Assembly: GCA_947561585.1 (NCBI GenBank)
Contig: CANNZV010000929.1
Span: 1-64,000 of the forward strand
Source of the DNA: Caprella mutica
Lineage: Eukaryota; Arthropoda; Malacostraca; Amphipoda; Caprellidae
Direction of reading: 5' to 3'
Length of the DNA stretch: 64,000 nt
Positions 12,505 to 25,200 of this stretch are shown here, in pieces. Below the pieces are notes generated by a model. The model had not been told where the DNA came from and did no database searches. It saw only the letters and a program-made list of their open reading frames with translations. The position numbers and the translations under genes are program-made. Within the stretch, counting starts at the first letter, position 1; every line of letters begins with the position of its first letter.

Positions 12505-13395
12505 AGTATGTGGAGGAAGTGCAGGTGTAGGTGGAGGAAAGTGAAGGTGGAGGAAGTGAAGGTGGAGGAAGTGTAGGTGAAGGAAGTGTAGGTGAAGGAA
12601 GTGTAGGTGGAGGAAGTGTAGGTGAAGGAAGTGTAGGTGGAGGAAGTGTAGGTGGAGGAAGTGAAGGTGGAGGAAGTGAAGGTGGAGGAAGTGAAGGTGG
12701 AGGAAAGTGTAGGTGGAGGAAAGTGTAGGTGTAGGTGGAGGAAGTGTAGGTGGAGGGAAGTGCAGGCGTAGGTGGAGGGAAGTGTAGGTGGAGGAAAGTG
12801 CAGGTGTAGGTGGAGGAAGTGAAGGTGGAGGAAGTGAAGGTGTAGGTGGAGGGAAGTGCAGGCGTAGGTGGAGGAAGTGAAGGTGGAGGGAAGTGTAGGT
12901 GGAGGAAAGTGCAGGTGTAGGTGGAGGAAGTGATGGTGGAGGAAAGTGTAGGTGGAGGAAAGTGAAGGTGTAGGTGGAGGGAAGTGCAGGCGTAGGTGGA
13001 GGGAAGTGCAGGCGTAGGTGGAGGGAAGTGAAGGTGGAGGAAAGTGCAGGTGTAGGTGGAGGAAGTGAAGGTGGAGGAAAGTGCAGGTGTAGGTGGAGGA
13101 AGTGAAGGTGGAGGAAAGTGTAGGTGGAGGAAAGTGTAGGTGGAGGAAAGTGTAGGTGGAGGAAAGTGTAGGTGGAGGGAAGTGTAGGTGGAGGGAAGTG
13201 CAGGTGTAGGTGGGGGGAAGTGCAGGTGTAGGTGGGGGGAAGTGTAGGTGTAGGTGGAGGGAAGTGCAGGTGTAGGTGGAGGGAAGTGTAGGTGTAGGGA
13301 AGTGCAGGTGTAGGTGGAGGGAAGTGTAGGTGTAGGGAAGTGCAGGTGTAGGTGGAGGGATGTAGGTGTAGATGGAGGAAGTAAAGGTGGGAAAA
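12505..13395. repeat. Purine-rich minisatellite (GGTGGAGGAAGTG family)
   Basis: An irregular tandem array of 15- to 22-bp units built from GTAGGTGGAGGAAGTG and GCAGGTGTAGGT. The + strand is nearly all purine plus T, with strong strand asymmetry. A 319-codon minus-strand open frame runs through it but encodes only leucine, histidine, proline and threonine repeats. It lies in the intergenic gap. Confidence 0.95.
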
Positions 13396-13455
13396 TCTGG
13401 AGCTAGAATATAACTTTTTTAGACAATATGTGTGGTGGTGATAAAGTCCGTGTGT

Positions 13456-13760
13456 CACAAAATGTGTTTAACAGTCATTCTATCAACAGCGCCTCATAAA
13501 GTTGGTGTAAATCGAATAATATTACCAAGATGAAATCTATGAATGATAATCTTTCTACAAAATATACCTAATACCTATAAAAGAATCTGATGTCAGTGCC
13601 AAAAAAATGTGTTAAACAGTCATTCTATCAACAGCGCCTCATAAAGTTGGTGTAAATGAAATGTTGCCAAGTGGATGATATTATCGGATAATCTACATAC
13701 CATGATAAAACAAGCCATGCCAGTCTGTCTGTCCGTCACAAAATGTGTTAAACAGACCAA
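13456..13760 (+). repeat. Direct repeats with AAATGTGTTWAACAG core
   Basis: About 57 bp at 13456-13512 (AATGTGTTTAACAGTCATTC through AAAGTTGGTGTAAAT) recurs at 13604-13660. A shorter third copy, CACAAAATGTGTTAAACAGA, is at 13738-13757. Noncoding; possibly a decayed repetitive element. Confidence 0.75.
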
Positions 13761-14940
13761 GATGAATTAATTCATTTCCTAGTGCAGTTAGTTAAAACTG
13801 TTAGTCTTGAATTTACTGCATTTATTCGGGTACGAAAATATGAAAACTGGTTACAGCACGGAGTAGCTTTTCTGCATCGATAACATTTTATTTATTTGGA
13901 AAAAGAAAGTCAGAAGGTATGAAAATTTGACATTTATTTCACCATATTTTAGCTTTGTTAACAACATACAATTTAAAGGAACCAATGGAGTGACGTTTCT
14001 AAACCCTAACCGTTGTTAAAACAAACAGATTACTGCTTAACAACAGTTAGGTAGTTTGCTGTTCAACAGTTATTTTGATTTCTTTATTTACAGCTTAAGT
14101 GAAGAGTTTTAAAGTCTATCAAAAATATCATTTTTTTAAATGCAATTTGACACAATCTTCTAAAGTACAGAAAATTCAATAGATTTTTTGGCATCAGAAA
14201 GATGATGTACGAACGAACTACATTCAACAATTCACCAAATTGGAAACATTAAAAAGTTTTACCGGCAGAAAAAAAATACTGAAATGAGAATACAAAGAAA
14301 AAATATCAAAGAAACGTTATTTTAAAGATTTCAAGTAATTAGAATAGTATCTTCTTCAGAGGAGTGATTCACTTCAGTTATACTAAACCTGGTCATTGTG
14401 AAAAATTTATCCGTTATTGCAAAATTTACAATTTTTCTGAAATAATGAACATAAAAAGAAAGTTTACAAGAAGATTTTTTAATTTGTTCGCAAAATGTTC
14501 GAAATTGACTAAGAAGAAATTAAGTACACATTTGCATTAGTTTATCCGAATACTTTTCTTGTTCTTTCTAAGGAATGCTAATAAACTGCAAAGTAACCAC
14601 TCTACTGAACTGAAAAATCTGCTGCTTTTACCATAAATTTAGAAACTATTTACATGAAAATGGCGCTTCATGACTAAGATGTCAAATAATTAGGTATATA
14701 AAATGTTGACCATTTCGTCCACAAACATCTTATCACATGGATTGGAATAAATATATAGTGCCTAAAAGCTACACTAGAACATTAAGTAACCTCTGCTAAA
14801 ACTTAAAACTACCTAAAAATGATAAGCGTAGAGAAATGTTGCTTCGATAACAAAACTTACCGTTATTAAATATATGTACAGAGAAAGTTTGCTAGAAAGA
14901 ACACAAATAGGCTAATAGTGACGATGTACAAATGAGAATT
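13761..14940. other. AT-rich intergenic sequence, possible MAST 3' UTR side
   Basis: There is no recognisable gene. Minus-strand AATAAA words occur near 13890-13930, which could be distant MAST polyadenylation signals. This is inference only. Confidence 0.35.
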
Positions 14941-14949
14941 ACTAACGAC

Positions 14950-15140
14950 TGTTATAAGGAGGAGGGGCCTCTACACAAAGAAGGAGGCGCCAATGAAAGA
15001 AGGAGGTGCCAATGAAAGAAGGAAAGACCTCTAGACACAAAGAAGGAGGGGCCTCTAGACACAAAGAAGGAGGGGCCTCTCGACAAAAAGAAGGAGAGGC
15101 CTCTATTGAGGCATAAAAGAGGAGGGGGCCTCTATTGAGA
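14950..15140. repeat. Irregular repeat around AGAAGGAGGGGCCTCTAGAC
   Basis: Units of about 23-25 bp with AAGAAGGAGGGGCCTCT and ACACAAAG are repeated about eight times with variation. It lies 200-400 bp past the MAST stop codon, so probably in its 3' UTR. Confidence 0.8.
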
Positions 15141-15223
15141 CACAAACTTAGACCTATTGAGTGACAGCAACTTAGGCCTTCTAACAAATTGAGCTGAGGT
15201 AATAATAAATAGTCTAGGCTATC

Positions 15224-15372
15224 TGGTCGCACTAACTGGTGACTCTGGTCGCACTAACTGGTGACTCTGATCGCACTAACTGGAGACTCTGATCGCACTA
15301 ACTGGAGACTTAGGAGTCAGGTCACACTAATTGGTGACTTAGGTCACCTGGTCGCACTAACTGGGCGACTCC
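15224..15372 (-). repeat. 22-bp array containing the MAST stop codon, about 6 copies
   Basis: The + strand unit is GTCGCACTAACTGGTGACTC-like. The innermost copy contains the last MAST codons and its TAG stop (15357-15359 on the - strand; E-S-P-S-stop). The array continues into the 3' UTR. It is the counterpart of the array at the PGM3 stop codon. Confidence 0.9.
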
Positions 15373-16253
15373 TTGAGAGATTTGAATCGTTCCCTCTTCT
15401 CCTGTGCTGTTCTACTGTCATCACAACTATAGGCCTCATCTCCAGACTTGACATCACTGCAACTGGTGGTGCTGCCACTGCTCACGCTGCAGGTACCGCT
15501 ACTGGTGTCGGTGGAGGACTGGATTGTCACCTCAACGAGTCCGCCCCCCTCCGAGGCTGTCAGGGATTCACCAGTGGGACTCTGTTCCGACCCCGGAGAC
15601 TCTACTTCTTCGATGGCCTCCTCGAGGGTGCACCCCGGGTTGAACCTCTGGGTGAGTGATGAGGGATTGGCGGCGCGCACCAGACCGCTAGTGTCGGGGA
15701 TGTTGGATGAGCTGATGGTCAGTCTGGGGGGAGGGGGACTGTTACTAGACTTGGAGGTACTCTTAGGGGGGGTGGCTAGGGGACTGATGGTGTTCTTGAT
15801 CTCAGCAGACCGGGGGTGGAGTCTGTCTGGAGACAAAGCGCGTCTGAGGAGGGGGGAACCCGGCTCCGCACTCTTGGGGCGGTTTATGCACTTCTTGCCG
15901 GGGGTGAGAGAGGAGCCCGGACTGTAGGTCTGGGTGGTGTTGGAGCTGCCGGGGCAGTGGTGGTGGTAGTGATGATGATGTGAGTGGTGGTGGTGGTGTG
16001 TGACGTGAGGGGACGGAGATCGAGTTGGGGACGCAGGCACGGGGGATGGAGAAGGTGTTCTAGCGAGGGGTGACACCGGTACGTGACCCACAGACTTGCG
16101 TCTGTTTCCGGACCGGAATCCTTTCACACCGGTGACTTTGTGGTTGATTACGTGGAGGGAGGAAGGGCGCTGGTGGAGTGGAGCCGCGGAAGAGGAGGCG
16201 GGGGAATTTGGGCCTGAAGAAGGCGCAGAAGAAGACGAGTTGTCGGACGAGGC
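15357..16253 (-). CDS. MAST: MAST last exon: serine/proline-rich tail with histidine tract
   Basis: 298 codons, opened by the acceptor CCTCAG at 16254-16259 and closed by TAG. It contains motifs shared with vertebrate MAST tails: [28 protein letters not shown] and [14 protein letters not shown]. Specific to this gene is a histidine-rich stretch (about 15955-16010; roughly twelve His in fifteen residues), a coding microsatellite of GTG/ATG on the + strand. The final residues run ESPS-stop inside the 22-bp array. Confidence 0.92.
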   Translation of the reverse strand, partial: ASSDNSSSSAPSSGPNSPASSSAAPLHQRPSSLHVINHKVTGVKGFRSGNRRKSVGHVPVSPLARTPSPSPVPASPTRSPSPHVTHHHHHSHHHHYHHHCPGSSNTTQTYSPGSSLTPGKKCINRPKSAEPGSPLLRRALSPDRLHPRSAEIKNTISPLATPPKSTSKSSNSPPPPRLTISSSNIPDTSGLVRAANPSSLTQRFNPGCTLEEAIEEVESPGSEQSPTGESLTASEGGGLVEVTIQSSTDTSSGTCSVSSGSTTSCSDVKSGDEAYSCDDSRTAQEKRERFKSLKESPS

Positions 16254-19200
16254 CTGAGGAATAATGTCAATTATTATTAGGGAGGGAGGTCTAAAGTAGA
16301 ACAAGTAACTAAATCTAATGTTTCAAAAATAGATCCAGTTACTTACTTTTCTATCCCTGTCAGCACGTTGTTCCTTAGCCACCTGGGCATAAGAGGTGGG
16401 ATGGGGGCTTTTCACCCGTGTGGGGGCAGGTACGTCCCCAGTAGAGACGGTGCGGGTCAGGGACTGGAAGCTCCTGCTTGGGGTCAGTACCGTGGGGGAC
16501 GACAGGCCTCCAGAAGAGAACTGAAAAAAGTATTTAAAGATATTACTGTGACTGAACATTGTCAGACGATGTACACTACACAATGGATCCATGTGACGTG
16601 ATTCAAGTTAATAAAGTGAAGAATTAAAACCCTAATTAGAAATGAGAAGATTGACTAACAATGAATGAAAAGATGGTAAAAAGTAAATGAGATTATTTAT
16701 GAGTTAGCTACTCGACCCATACCAGGAAATTTGATGAAAACTGAGGTACAAATTCGGAAGCTTTGACGGGAGCTGATCGAGCACCAGAAGCCTGCTGAGA
16801 ATGAGAGTGAGATGATGAAATGAGATGAGAGTGAGAAGACAGTGAGGTGTGTGCTATGATTTTAGTGACTGGAAATAATACTAATAAAATAAATGTTGAA
16901 GCATGAGCCAATAATAAAAATGGCTAAAGTGACTACTTTAAATAAATAAATAAAGATAGTGGTGGATACTAGTGTTACACAGTGGTGACTAGTGTTACAT
17001 AGATTGGGGTTACACGGTAGATTCTACTGCTATACAGTGGTGACTAATGGTTGTTGCTTGAACCTCTCCTGTCAATTCGGAAAATCGGTAGGATTTTGGA
17101 TTGTTCCCTACGCCTTTAAAGTTGTTCCCTACGCCTTTAAAGTTGTTGTTCCCTACGCCTTTAAAGTAGTTGTTCCCTACACCTTTAAAGTTTTTGGGAA
17201 TGTGAGTGGTTGAAGATGTCTATGAGGGCCCTAGAGTTTTCGATGTTTGTTAGATATGCTATCAGGACCTGTGGAGGAGGTGTTTTCGGAAACCCGGATG
17301 GCCTCGATAACCATTGCCGGAGTGAAGAGAGGTGTGAGGAGCTTCTGAGTGCATGTTCTGTCTATTTTACTATCTATGGGACGATGTGCATAGTTCCACT
17401 ATGCTTGTGGAAGCATAGTGCTTGTTGAGTGCCTTCGTCTGCTGTGAACTCAAAGGGACTCGTGTGTTTTTGGTTGGTCTATGTACTTGTTATTGAGTCC
17501 CTTGGCACGATTCCAAAGTTTGTTTGCGTCAGTGCGGGAATTAATGGTGTCTAATAATGTGTTTAGCCACTTGTGTTTTTGTTGGGTAGTAATCTCGCAG
17601 CACTTATGTTAGTGTTAAGGTTTTGTATGCGTGTGATCGTGTCTTGTGTGGGTGGGAGTGAGCGTAATATGTGCGTGTTCATGAGTTTGATGTTGGGTGC
17701 AAATGTGGGATTATAGTTCCTGATGTTACCTGTATGTTTTTACGAACTGTTGCAGTTAGCTGGTAAATATATGCCTGTGTTTGTGTTTTGCAAGTGGTGT
17801 ACATAATGAGTGAGTGAGGAGTATTGAGAAATGATCTGAAAATGTTTCTTGGTAAATTGCTCGAAAACAATTGCTAGAAAGACAATTGCTCGAAAACAAT
17901 TGCTCGAAAGACAATTGCTCGAAAACAATTGATCGAAAAACAATTGCTCGAATGAACAATTGCTAGAAAGACAATTGCTCGAAAAACAATTGCTCGAACG
18001 AACAATTGCTCGAATGAACAAAATTGCTCGAATGAACAAAATTGCTCGAATGAACAAAATTGCTCGAATGAACAAAATTGCTCGAATTATCAAATTGCAC
18101 AGTTTTCGATTTTATAAAAGTCAGTTATTCATGATCATTAATCATTCTATAAATGATTTTAATTATTACTCATTCTGCATGATTTTTTTTAGACCGTTTG
18201 TGTCGTCTCGTATGTAACATGTGAATTGGAACAATTGTCTTTCGAGCAATTGTTCATTCGAGCAATTTACCGGCTACCTCTGAAAATGGTGGAGACTAGT
18301 GTTGCATGGTGGAGACTAGTGTTAGTTACATGGTGAGTTACTTACTGGGTTGAGTTCAGACACAGACGCTCTCTTGCTGCTTATCTTTCTTATCAAGGAT
18401 GGTTTGCGTCTCTTATCAGTTGTCTCCTTCTTGGCTCGGCGCGGTTTCTGGTGCCTCTTGTACAGTTTCGCGGCGCTGGGGTTACGGGGCTGACCTGGTG
18501 GAGGAGGGGGGGGGGTGAATTAGCTAATTTGACCTTTGGGCAGAGTAGGCGATGTCTGCTTCAAGTGAAATGGAGCAAGAACATCATTTGGAAAAGAGAA
18601 TTAGGAGCTGGCAGGAAGTAGTTCCGGTTATTGAAAGATTGAACGAGAGGTTGTGTCTGGTATAGAAGTAGTTGCAGTGGTTCTTATTTGTTTAGAAGTT
18701 GTGAGTCTAATTAAGTACTCACCCATTTTGATGGTTGTCTCCGCTATGGGTGTGGCCCTAAGGCTGACACTCTCCTTGCACTTCATCAGTAGCTGCAGTA
18801 CTTTAGTGTGGAAACAACCGTGAATTGGCTCACCATTCACATGGGTGATGAGGTCATTGGGGCGCAGTCCTGCCTCGAAAGCGGGGCTTCTTTGATCTAT
18901 GTCCTGCGGGGGAACGAGTGACTTGCTAAAAATATTTTAGAACTTATTTTTCAATACTTCTGTTTATATTTGAAGTTTATTTTTGGTATAAGAATATCAT
19001 TTTGGTGCACTACCTTGACAATGTGGTGCACGGTGTAGAAGTCAGTCTCTCCTATGTAGACTTTGATGGCTCTGACGGTGAAGCCGAATCCCTGGGCACC
19101 CCTCTTCAAGATTATGGGGGGCTTGAGACTATTGTTGACGAGGGGGGACACCTCCCGTGATGGGGAAGTGTCTCTTGAAGAGGCGGTGCTTGAGCCCCCG

Positions 19201-22200
19201 GGAGATTGCGCAGCTGATGGCAGGTGGAAATGGTGGTGGAGATGGTGGAACTGTGGGGCTGTGGCTCCCTCATCTGTGTTGGGGGACCATGTACTGAGAG
19301 GTACCGCTAGTGCAGGCAGTAAGGCATAGTCAGTTATATGGCAATGGAGTGTAGTTATTGCAGGGGAGAAGCAAACACAGTAACAAGAAAAACAACATAC
19401 AGGGAGAGCACTCTAGTACCAAACACAATACAACTAACCAACACATTTAAATCTACAAGGCACAGTGTTGCTTTAACCCTTCATGTATCAGTCTTTCTTT
19501 TCTTGTACAAACCACTACAAGGTGTACAGTTCAGAGTACATTGGAAGTAACAACCACCAGTAACATTTCCTCAGCTGTAGCTAGTTGTTGCTTTGAAGTA
19601 ACAATGGCAAATCTCTATTATTATTAGATATTTAATAACAAAAAACATATCATATAACGATTTTTGTGGACATTTTTTACCTAGAAATGTCGGTGTGCCC
19701 AAAAAGATTTGTTTCTTTTAAAATATATTAAACAGCGCATAAGTTTTTAGAGATATTGTCTCTACCGCGTAAGTTTCTATGGATACAGTGCTGCAAGAAA
19801 AATGTTCGTACGGATAATGTTTTTAAGGTTAACTCTTCCGTGATTGGTCGGAAAGGAGGAGGAGCCAACATGGGGGCGGAGCACTAAACCGTTAGTGCTC
19901 CACCTCCTTACAAATAGGTACGAGTTGAAATAAATTTCATTTCAAGTAATAAGAACTTTAAAACTCTCAACATAGATGGCTGTTGTGTAGTTTGTTGTAT
20001 CCGTAGTTTGTTGTACTGCACATGAACACATGTTCATGATTGCTTAAGACCTGTGAGGGGGTTTTGGGGGCGGTACTCCCTATATACTTATTGGTCAATC
20101 TCCATAACCAATCAAGGAGTTGGTAACCTTAAAAAACAATATCCTAAAAAAACATATCCGCCAGAAACAATTTTTTCAAAACTACAACAAAAAGAAATAG
20201 AAAAGATTTAGCCACTACTCATTGTCATATTTATCAGCCATTTGAGCTACACATGGTCAGAGTTTATATTGTGCATTCGGCAATAGAGTATTCCCCCGTT
20301 AATAATGTCTATAGCTAGTAGCTAACAGCATTTCACCCGTACTTATGGGGTGCTGTTGGCAAAAACAGTGACTGCAGTGATCAGTGCTAAGACAGTTAAC
20401 CTTCCGAATGAATATTATTAATTATGTTGTTGTTGAATGTACTTAGATAACCATGAGGTGATATATACACATGGTAATTAATCCTCGCTCCTTTACTCTA
20501 ACATGTTCATTTAGCACATTTAGTGGGTCACTGTGGCAACAAATTGTACACATCACTGCGGTCACTGTATATCACTGCACAAAGCATGCTAATAACTTCA
20601 TTTTTAGCATCAGCAAAAACAAAGCAAGAGTGAACTGTTGTAAAGAGAGAACATGAGCCTCAACATGACAAACATGTCAATGAACAGAACAACCGACAAT
20701 TGAGCCAAAGACAATTGAGCCAATATAAATTGTGCCAGCATACACAATAAAGAAGTGGTAACTCAGAGAATTAAGATTTTATCTTTCTATAAAAATGAAT
20801 AATATTCCACTTTCACACAATGCTTTCCTAAGGATTATTTCGTGGATAAGAAAGTCACTCGGAAGAAATAAAGGAATGATCCTTGAAAAGCAGGTGTTTG
20901 GAGTGTCTCCACTGTGACATGGGATGTCTGCCTAGTACCTACCTACCACTACTGCAATGTACCACTAACTAGACTCAATATCGTCACCTTACTAATTTAA
21001 AAATACACATAGTAAAATTAGACCAGAATCACCACGGTGAGAATCAATTTAGACGTACAAATACTGAAAATCATCTAACAAAATGAAATATTTTCGAGAA
21101 AATCAGGCCATTTCAACAATCGTAAAAGTTAAATATTATGTGCGTAATATAACAAAAACAAAATCTAAATACTCAGATATGTATCCGAGTCCGTTTTTAT
21201 CAGAGTCAACTGAAGAGTATTGCTATAACAAACTAACAGTTCTTCATTGTGTCTTCTGCCACAATTTTCTTATGGGCTCAATTGTCATGGGCTCAATTTT
21301 CTTCTAATCAATTATAAATTAAAAGCAAATAAGAGTGGTAACTGAGTAAAGAATGATGCCATCATTTAGCAAAGATGTGATGAAAAGAATGGCACAGCAA
21401 AACATGCGAGTGAAGTAATTAATCACATGTGGCTTAAATGGTGTGGAGACGGATTCTCCTAAAGGGGATGTTAACACACTCATTACTCAACTTAAATGAC
21501 CGTTATGTAGTTTGTTGTAGCTACTGCACACTTCATGTTTGTTTGGTGGCCTGGCAGGAGAGTTGGGGGAGAGGGGTACTGCCCCCCAACCCCCGTTACT
21601 CTTATATTAGAGTGTGTTAATATCCTCTTTAGGAATATTCGTCAACGAAATGTCTGGTCAGCGTAACGTCCTGTCGACAGAACGTCTCTCGACAGAACGT
21701 CTCTCGACAGAACGTCTCTCGACAGAACGTTCTGTCGACAGAACGTCTTTCGACAGAACGTCTTTCGACAGAACGTCTTTCGACAGAACGTCTTTCGACA
21801 GAACGTCTTTCGACAGAACGTCTTTCGACGGAACGTCTGGCAACCACATAAAGTGGTTACTCACTTGTGGGTAAAGTGGTTACTCACTTGTGGGTAAAGT
21901 GGTTACTCACTTGTGGGTAAAGTGGTTACTCACTTGTGGGTAAAGTGGTTACTCACTTGTGGGTAAAGTGGTTACTCACTTGTGGGTAAAGTGGTACTCA
22001 CTTGTGGGTAAAGTGGTTACTCACTTGTGTGTAAAGTGGTTACTCACTTGTGGGTATGATGAGAGACAGTCCTGAGGTGCTGGTGCTCTTAATCACAGAG
22101 GATCTGGTGCGCCCTCTACCGGAGGGGGAGGACGGGGAGTGGAGGGTGGGGGGAGACACCTGAAAAACAAACAAACATAATTGGTAAAATAGTCTAATTC

Positions 22201-25200
22201 ATATCTAAGATACATGCATGCAGCTGTCATGGATACCGGTGGTGGGAGAGGTATCAGTGATACCATAGAGTTAAAATGTCAAATTTTATAGCTATTCATT
22301 ATACGGTAGCGGACACTCCTACATTCCAATAGAGTTCTGTCAGCACCAGTTTACGAGTACTGCCTGCATCAAAAGAGAGGGTGACTCACCCTGTTGGGGA
22401 AAGAGAGGCGCGATGTGATGGCTCCCTTGGGGTCCTTGCCCCCCGAGAGGAATGGTTTGGGCCTCTCATCCACAGGGGAGAGTTCTCTAGTGGAGGAGAC
22501 AGAGGCAACTCCACCGAATGTACCCGGGGCATTGATTTCGGGGCTGAGAGAGACACATTTATTATGCTGTTAGGACGATGATATTGTAACATGTTGTGAT
22601 GCCTAACTAGAACTAGTTTGATGATGAGGGAGAGCACGCCCTTTATGACACTGATATTGTTACGATGCACTTCTAACTTGTTTGTTAAATACCAATGCAG
22701 CTAATTGATGACTGTACTCACATCTGCGTGTCCACTGTGTTGGTGAACTTTAACCACTCTTCTTCTCCCGACACTGAGAATCGGGGTAAAGGAACTCCCT
22801 CTTTGATAGAACCGTCCGTTCGGGGATGGACCCGTCTTCTTCTTTGTACCTGAGAGTGATGTGTTAGTTAGTACACCTGCAGTGAAGAACTGCATTGTTA
22901 TAGCGATGCAGGTCACTGATCTTTATTTGGCTGTTTAAAGGGATAACTAGCCCCTGGGGGTTTCTCGTGCCGCTCCTGCTCTACGGACCCAATTGTGAGC
23001 TTGCGAAGGATGGAATTCTTACCTGAGGAGAATGGTCTTCGCTCTCTGTTTGAGAGGACTCTGGTGTGCTCATGATTAGAGAGGGGGGAATGTGGGGGAG
23101 AACTGCCCCCCTTTGGAGAACATCTTCTCCACTTGCATTACTGGGGAGAGGAAAAAGATTATCATAAAGCAATTATAGAAGTAGTTGCTCCACAATGCGG
23201 GAACTGGTAATGTGTCCTCCAAGATATCACATATTTCGCTTATTGATCTCAGTAAATTACACGAGGGAATTAAGGAATGTTCGCACAGAAAAAAGTTGAA
23301 AATCCCTATAATATGCACACTGGGTAGCTACCATTGAATTTATTTAAATAGGCTTTTGAATATGTTTCCACTCACATTTCCGACAGAAGAGGCAGAGATC
23401 TGTTAGTTTTGAGGGCAGGTGTTCGTTGGTCCCTCGTGGCGGGTGTAGCCAAACCACTCTTACGATTGCGCCTCTTGCCAACCTCTTCGAAAGAGCCTCT
23501 CTCAACCACCTCACTCTTGCGAGGCTCTTGGAGAGGTGTGATACAAGAGTCATCAGCCTTACGCACAGGAGCGGGGGACTTTGTCCTAGACACACCTGTG
23601 CTATGTTGGTCAATACTCGGAAAATCTAATTTCTTATCCTCCACTTTTCTCAGTTGCACATTGAGCTCCACACTTTTATAGTCTTTTGCTCCCCCTGTAC
23701 TTTGGTCACTCTTAGTTGACCTGTTCTCAATGACCGTCTCATTGGCACTGAAACTGTCTGTCTTGCTAGTGGAATCTTTGTGGTCACTTTCTGTACTGTT
23801 GTCCCGTTCGGGCGTGTTATTGTCCCGTAAAGGTGTGTTGTTGTCCCGTTCGGGTGTGTTGTTGTCCCGTTCGGGTGTGTTGTTGTCCCGTTCGGGCGTG
23901 TTGTTGTCCCGTTCGGGCGTGTTGTTGTCCCGTTCGGGTGTGTTGTTGTCCCGTTCGGGCGTGTTGTTGTCCGTGGCTGTAGATCTAGAGCTGCTCTCGC
24001 TGTGATCACTCTGTCCACTGTCATCCCTAGACAGTTTGGTGCTTTCCCCCGGTAAAAGTGTCCTGGCAGACCCACTGTCCCCTGAACTAGTGCTCAGTCG
24101 ATGGAAAGAGTTGTTAATGGGTGTGCCAGCATTGCTATTAGATCTGTGGTAGCGAGGTGAAGCGGAGGAGAAAGAAGCGAAGCTAAAAGGTCCAGTGGAA
24201 CTATTGGCGTCATACTCTGCACTTTCCTCACTATCCTCATCGACATCGTGGTTGTACCTATCAAGTCGTGTGTCGAAGTAAGATGTGTCGTCTTCACCAC
24301 TCAAATGTGGCACGAATTCAGCCTTCAGTCTCAGCAGATGTTTCCAGTCGAGTGTGTCGAAGAAAGGATGTTCTTTGACCTCAGTGGCGCCCCCTACAGT
24401 ACCAAGACGGTCCAAAGGAGAGTGATTGAGAAGGGAGGAGATGATATCGCGAGAGGCATCGTCAACAGGCCAGTCACTCTCCTCAGGCCACTCGATGTCA
24501 TCGTTAACGGTGTGCGCGAAAAGTTCTTCCGGTGTTTCCCCGAAGAATGGCACGCACCCGATTAGAAACTCGTAAAGGATGACCCCCATGGCCCACCAGT
24601 CCACAGGCTTGCCGTACCCTTGTCTGAGGATGACTTCAGGTGCTATGTACTCCGGTGTACCAAAGACCTGCTTGTCGGAGAACTGCTGTGTCTCTTTCTC
24701 GAGATAGTTCTCGTAGAGATTCGTAGCCAGAGACATCAGACCCATCTTGCTGAGGCCAAAGTCAGTGAGTTTGATGTGGCCTAGAGCTGTGATAAGCAGA
24801 TTGTCTGGTTTCAGGTCTCTGTGTACGATGCCGTAACTGCAATGCGGGAAAAAACGAATTGAACTCTCTTGTAAGAACGATATGAACAATTAGCTAGTGA
24901 CATCTATCCCTTCAAAGACAAGATGTAGGCCAAAATTAATTATTTTGATAGAACAAAGTTAGGTAGATAAACTTTATAATAAAGAATATAGCTATTAAGA
25001 ATATATATATATATATATATATTTTTATTAAGTCTATGTCATTTGGGAAGAAGTTTGGGTGGTTCAAAATCTCAAATCATTATGTGGCAAAGCCTACATT
25101 CATTTTCTTCTTGCTGCCGCAATATGATTATATGCAATAAATTTAGACATTATTTGATGTATTTCTAATGTCCTCCCTAGAGGACGGTGGTGGTTAGAGG

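Larger units (their letters stand above)
19307..22047 (-). other. 2.7-kb MAST intron packed with repeat elements
   Basis: It contains family-A fragments at about 19975-20060 and 21497-21600, an inverted-repeat element at 20693-21306, a GTTGACAGACG-family end with array at 21601-21850, and the splice-site array at 21848-22055. There is no internal exon that I can support. Confidence 0.7.

Noticed and set aside
12499..13458. 319-codon minus-strand frame rich in Leu, His, Pro and Thr
   Set aside because: Product of the purine-rich minisatellite. Composition follows the repeat and no conserved residues are present.
22701..22916. Alternative open frame [11 protein letters not shown] across a MAST linker exon
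   Set aside because: Phase from the preceding and following exons selects the frame reading VQRRRR...[11 protein letters not shown] instead.
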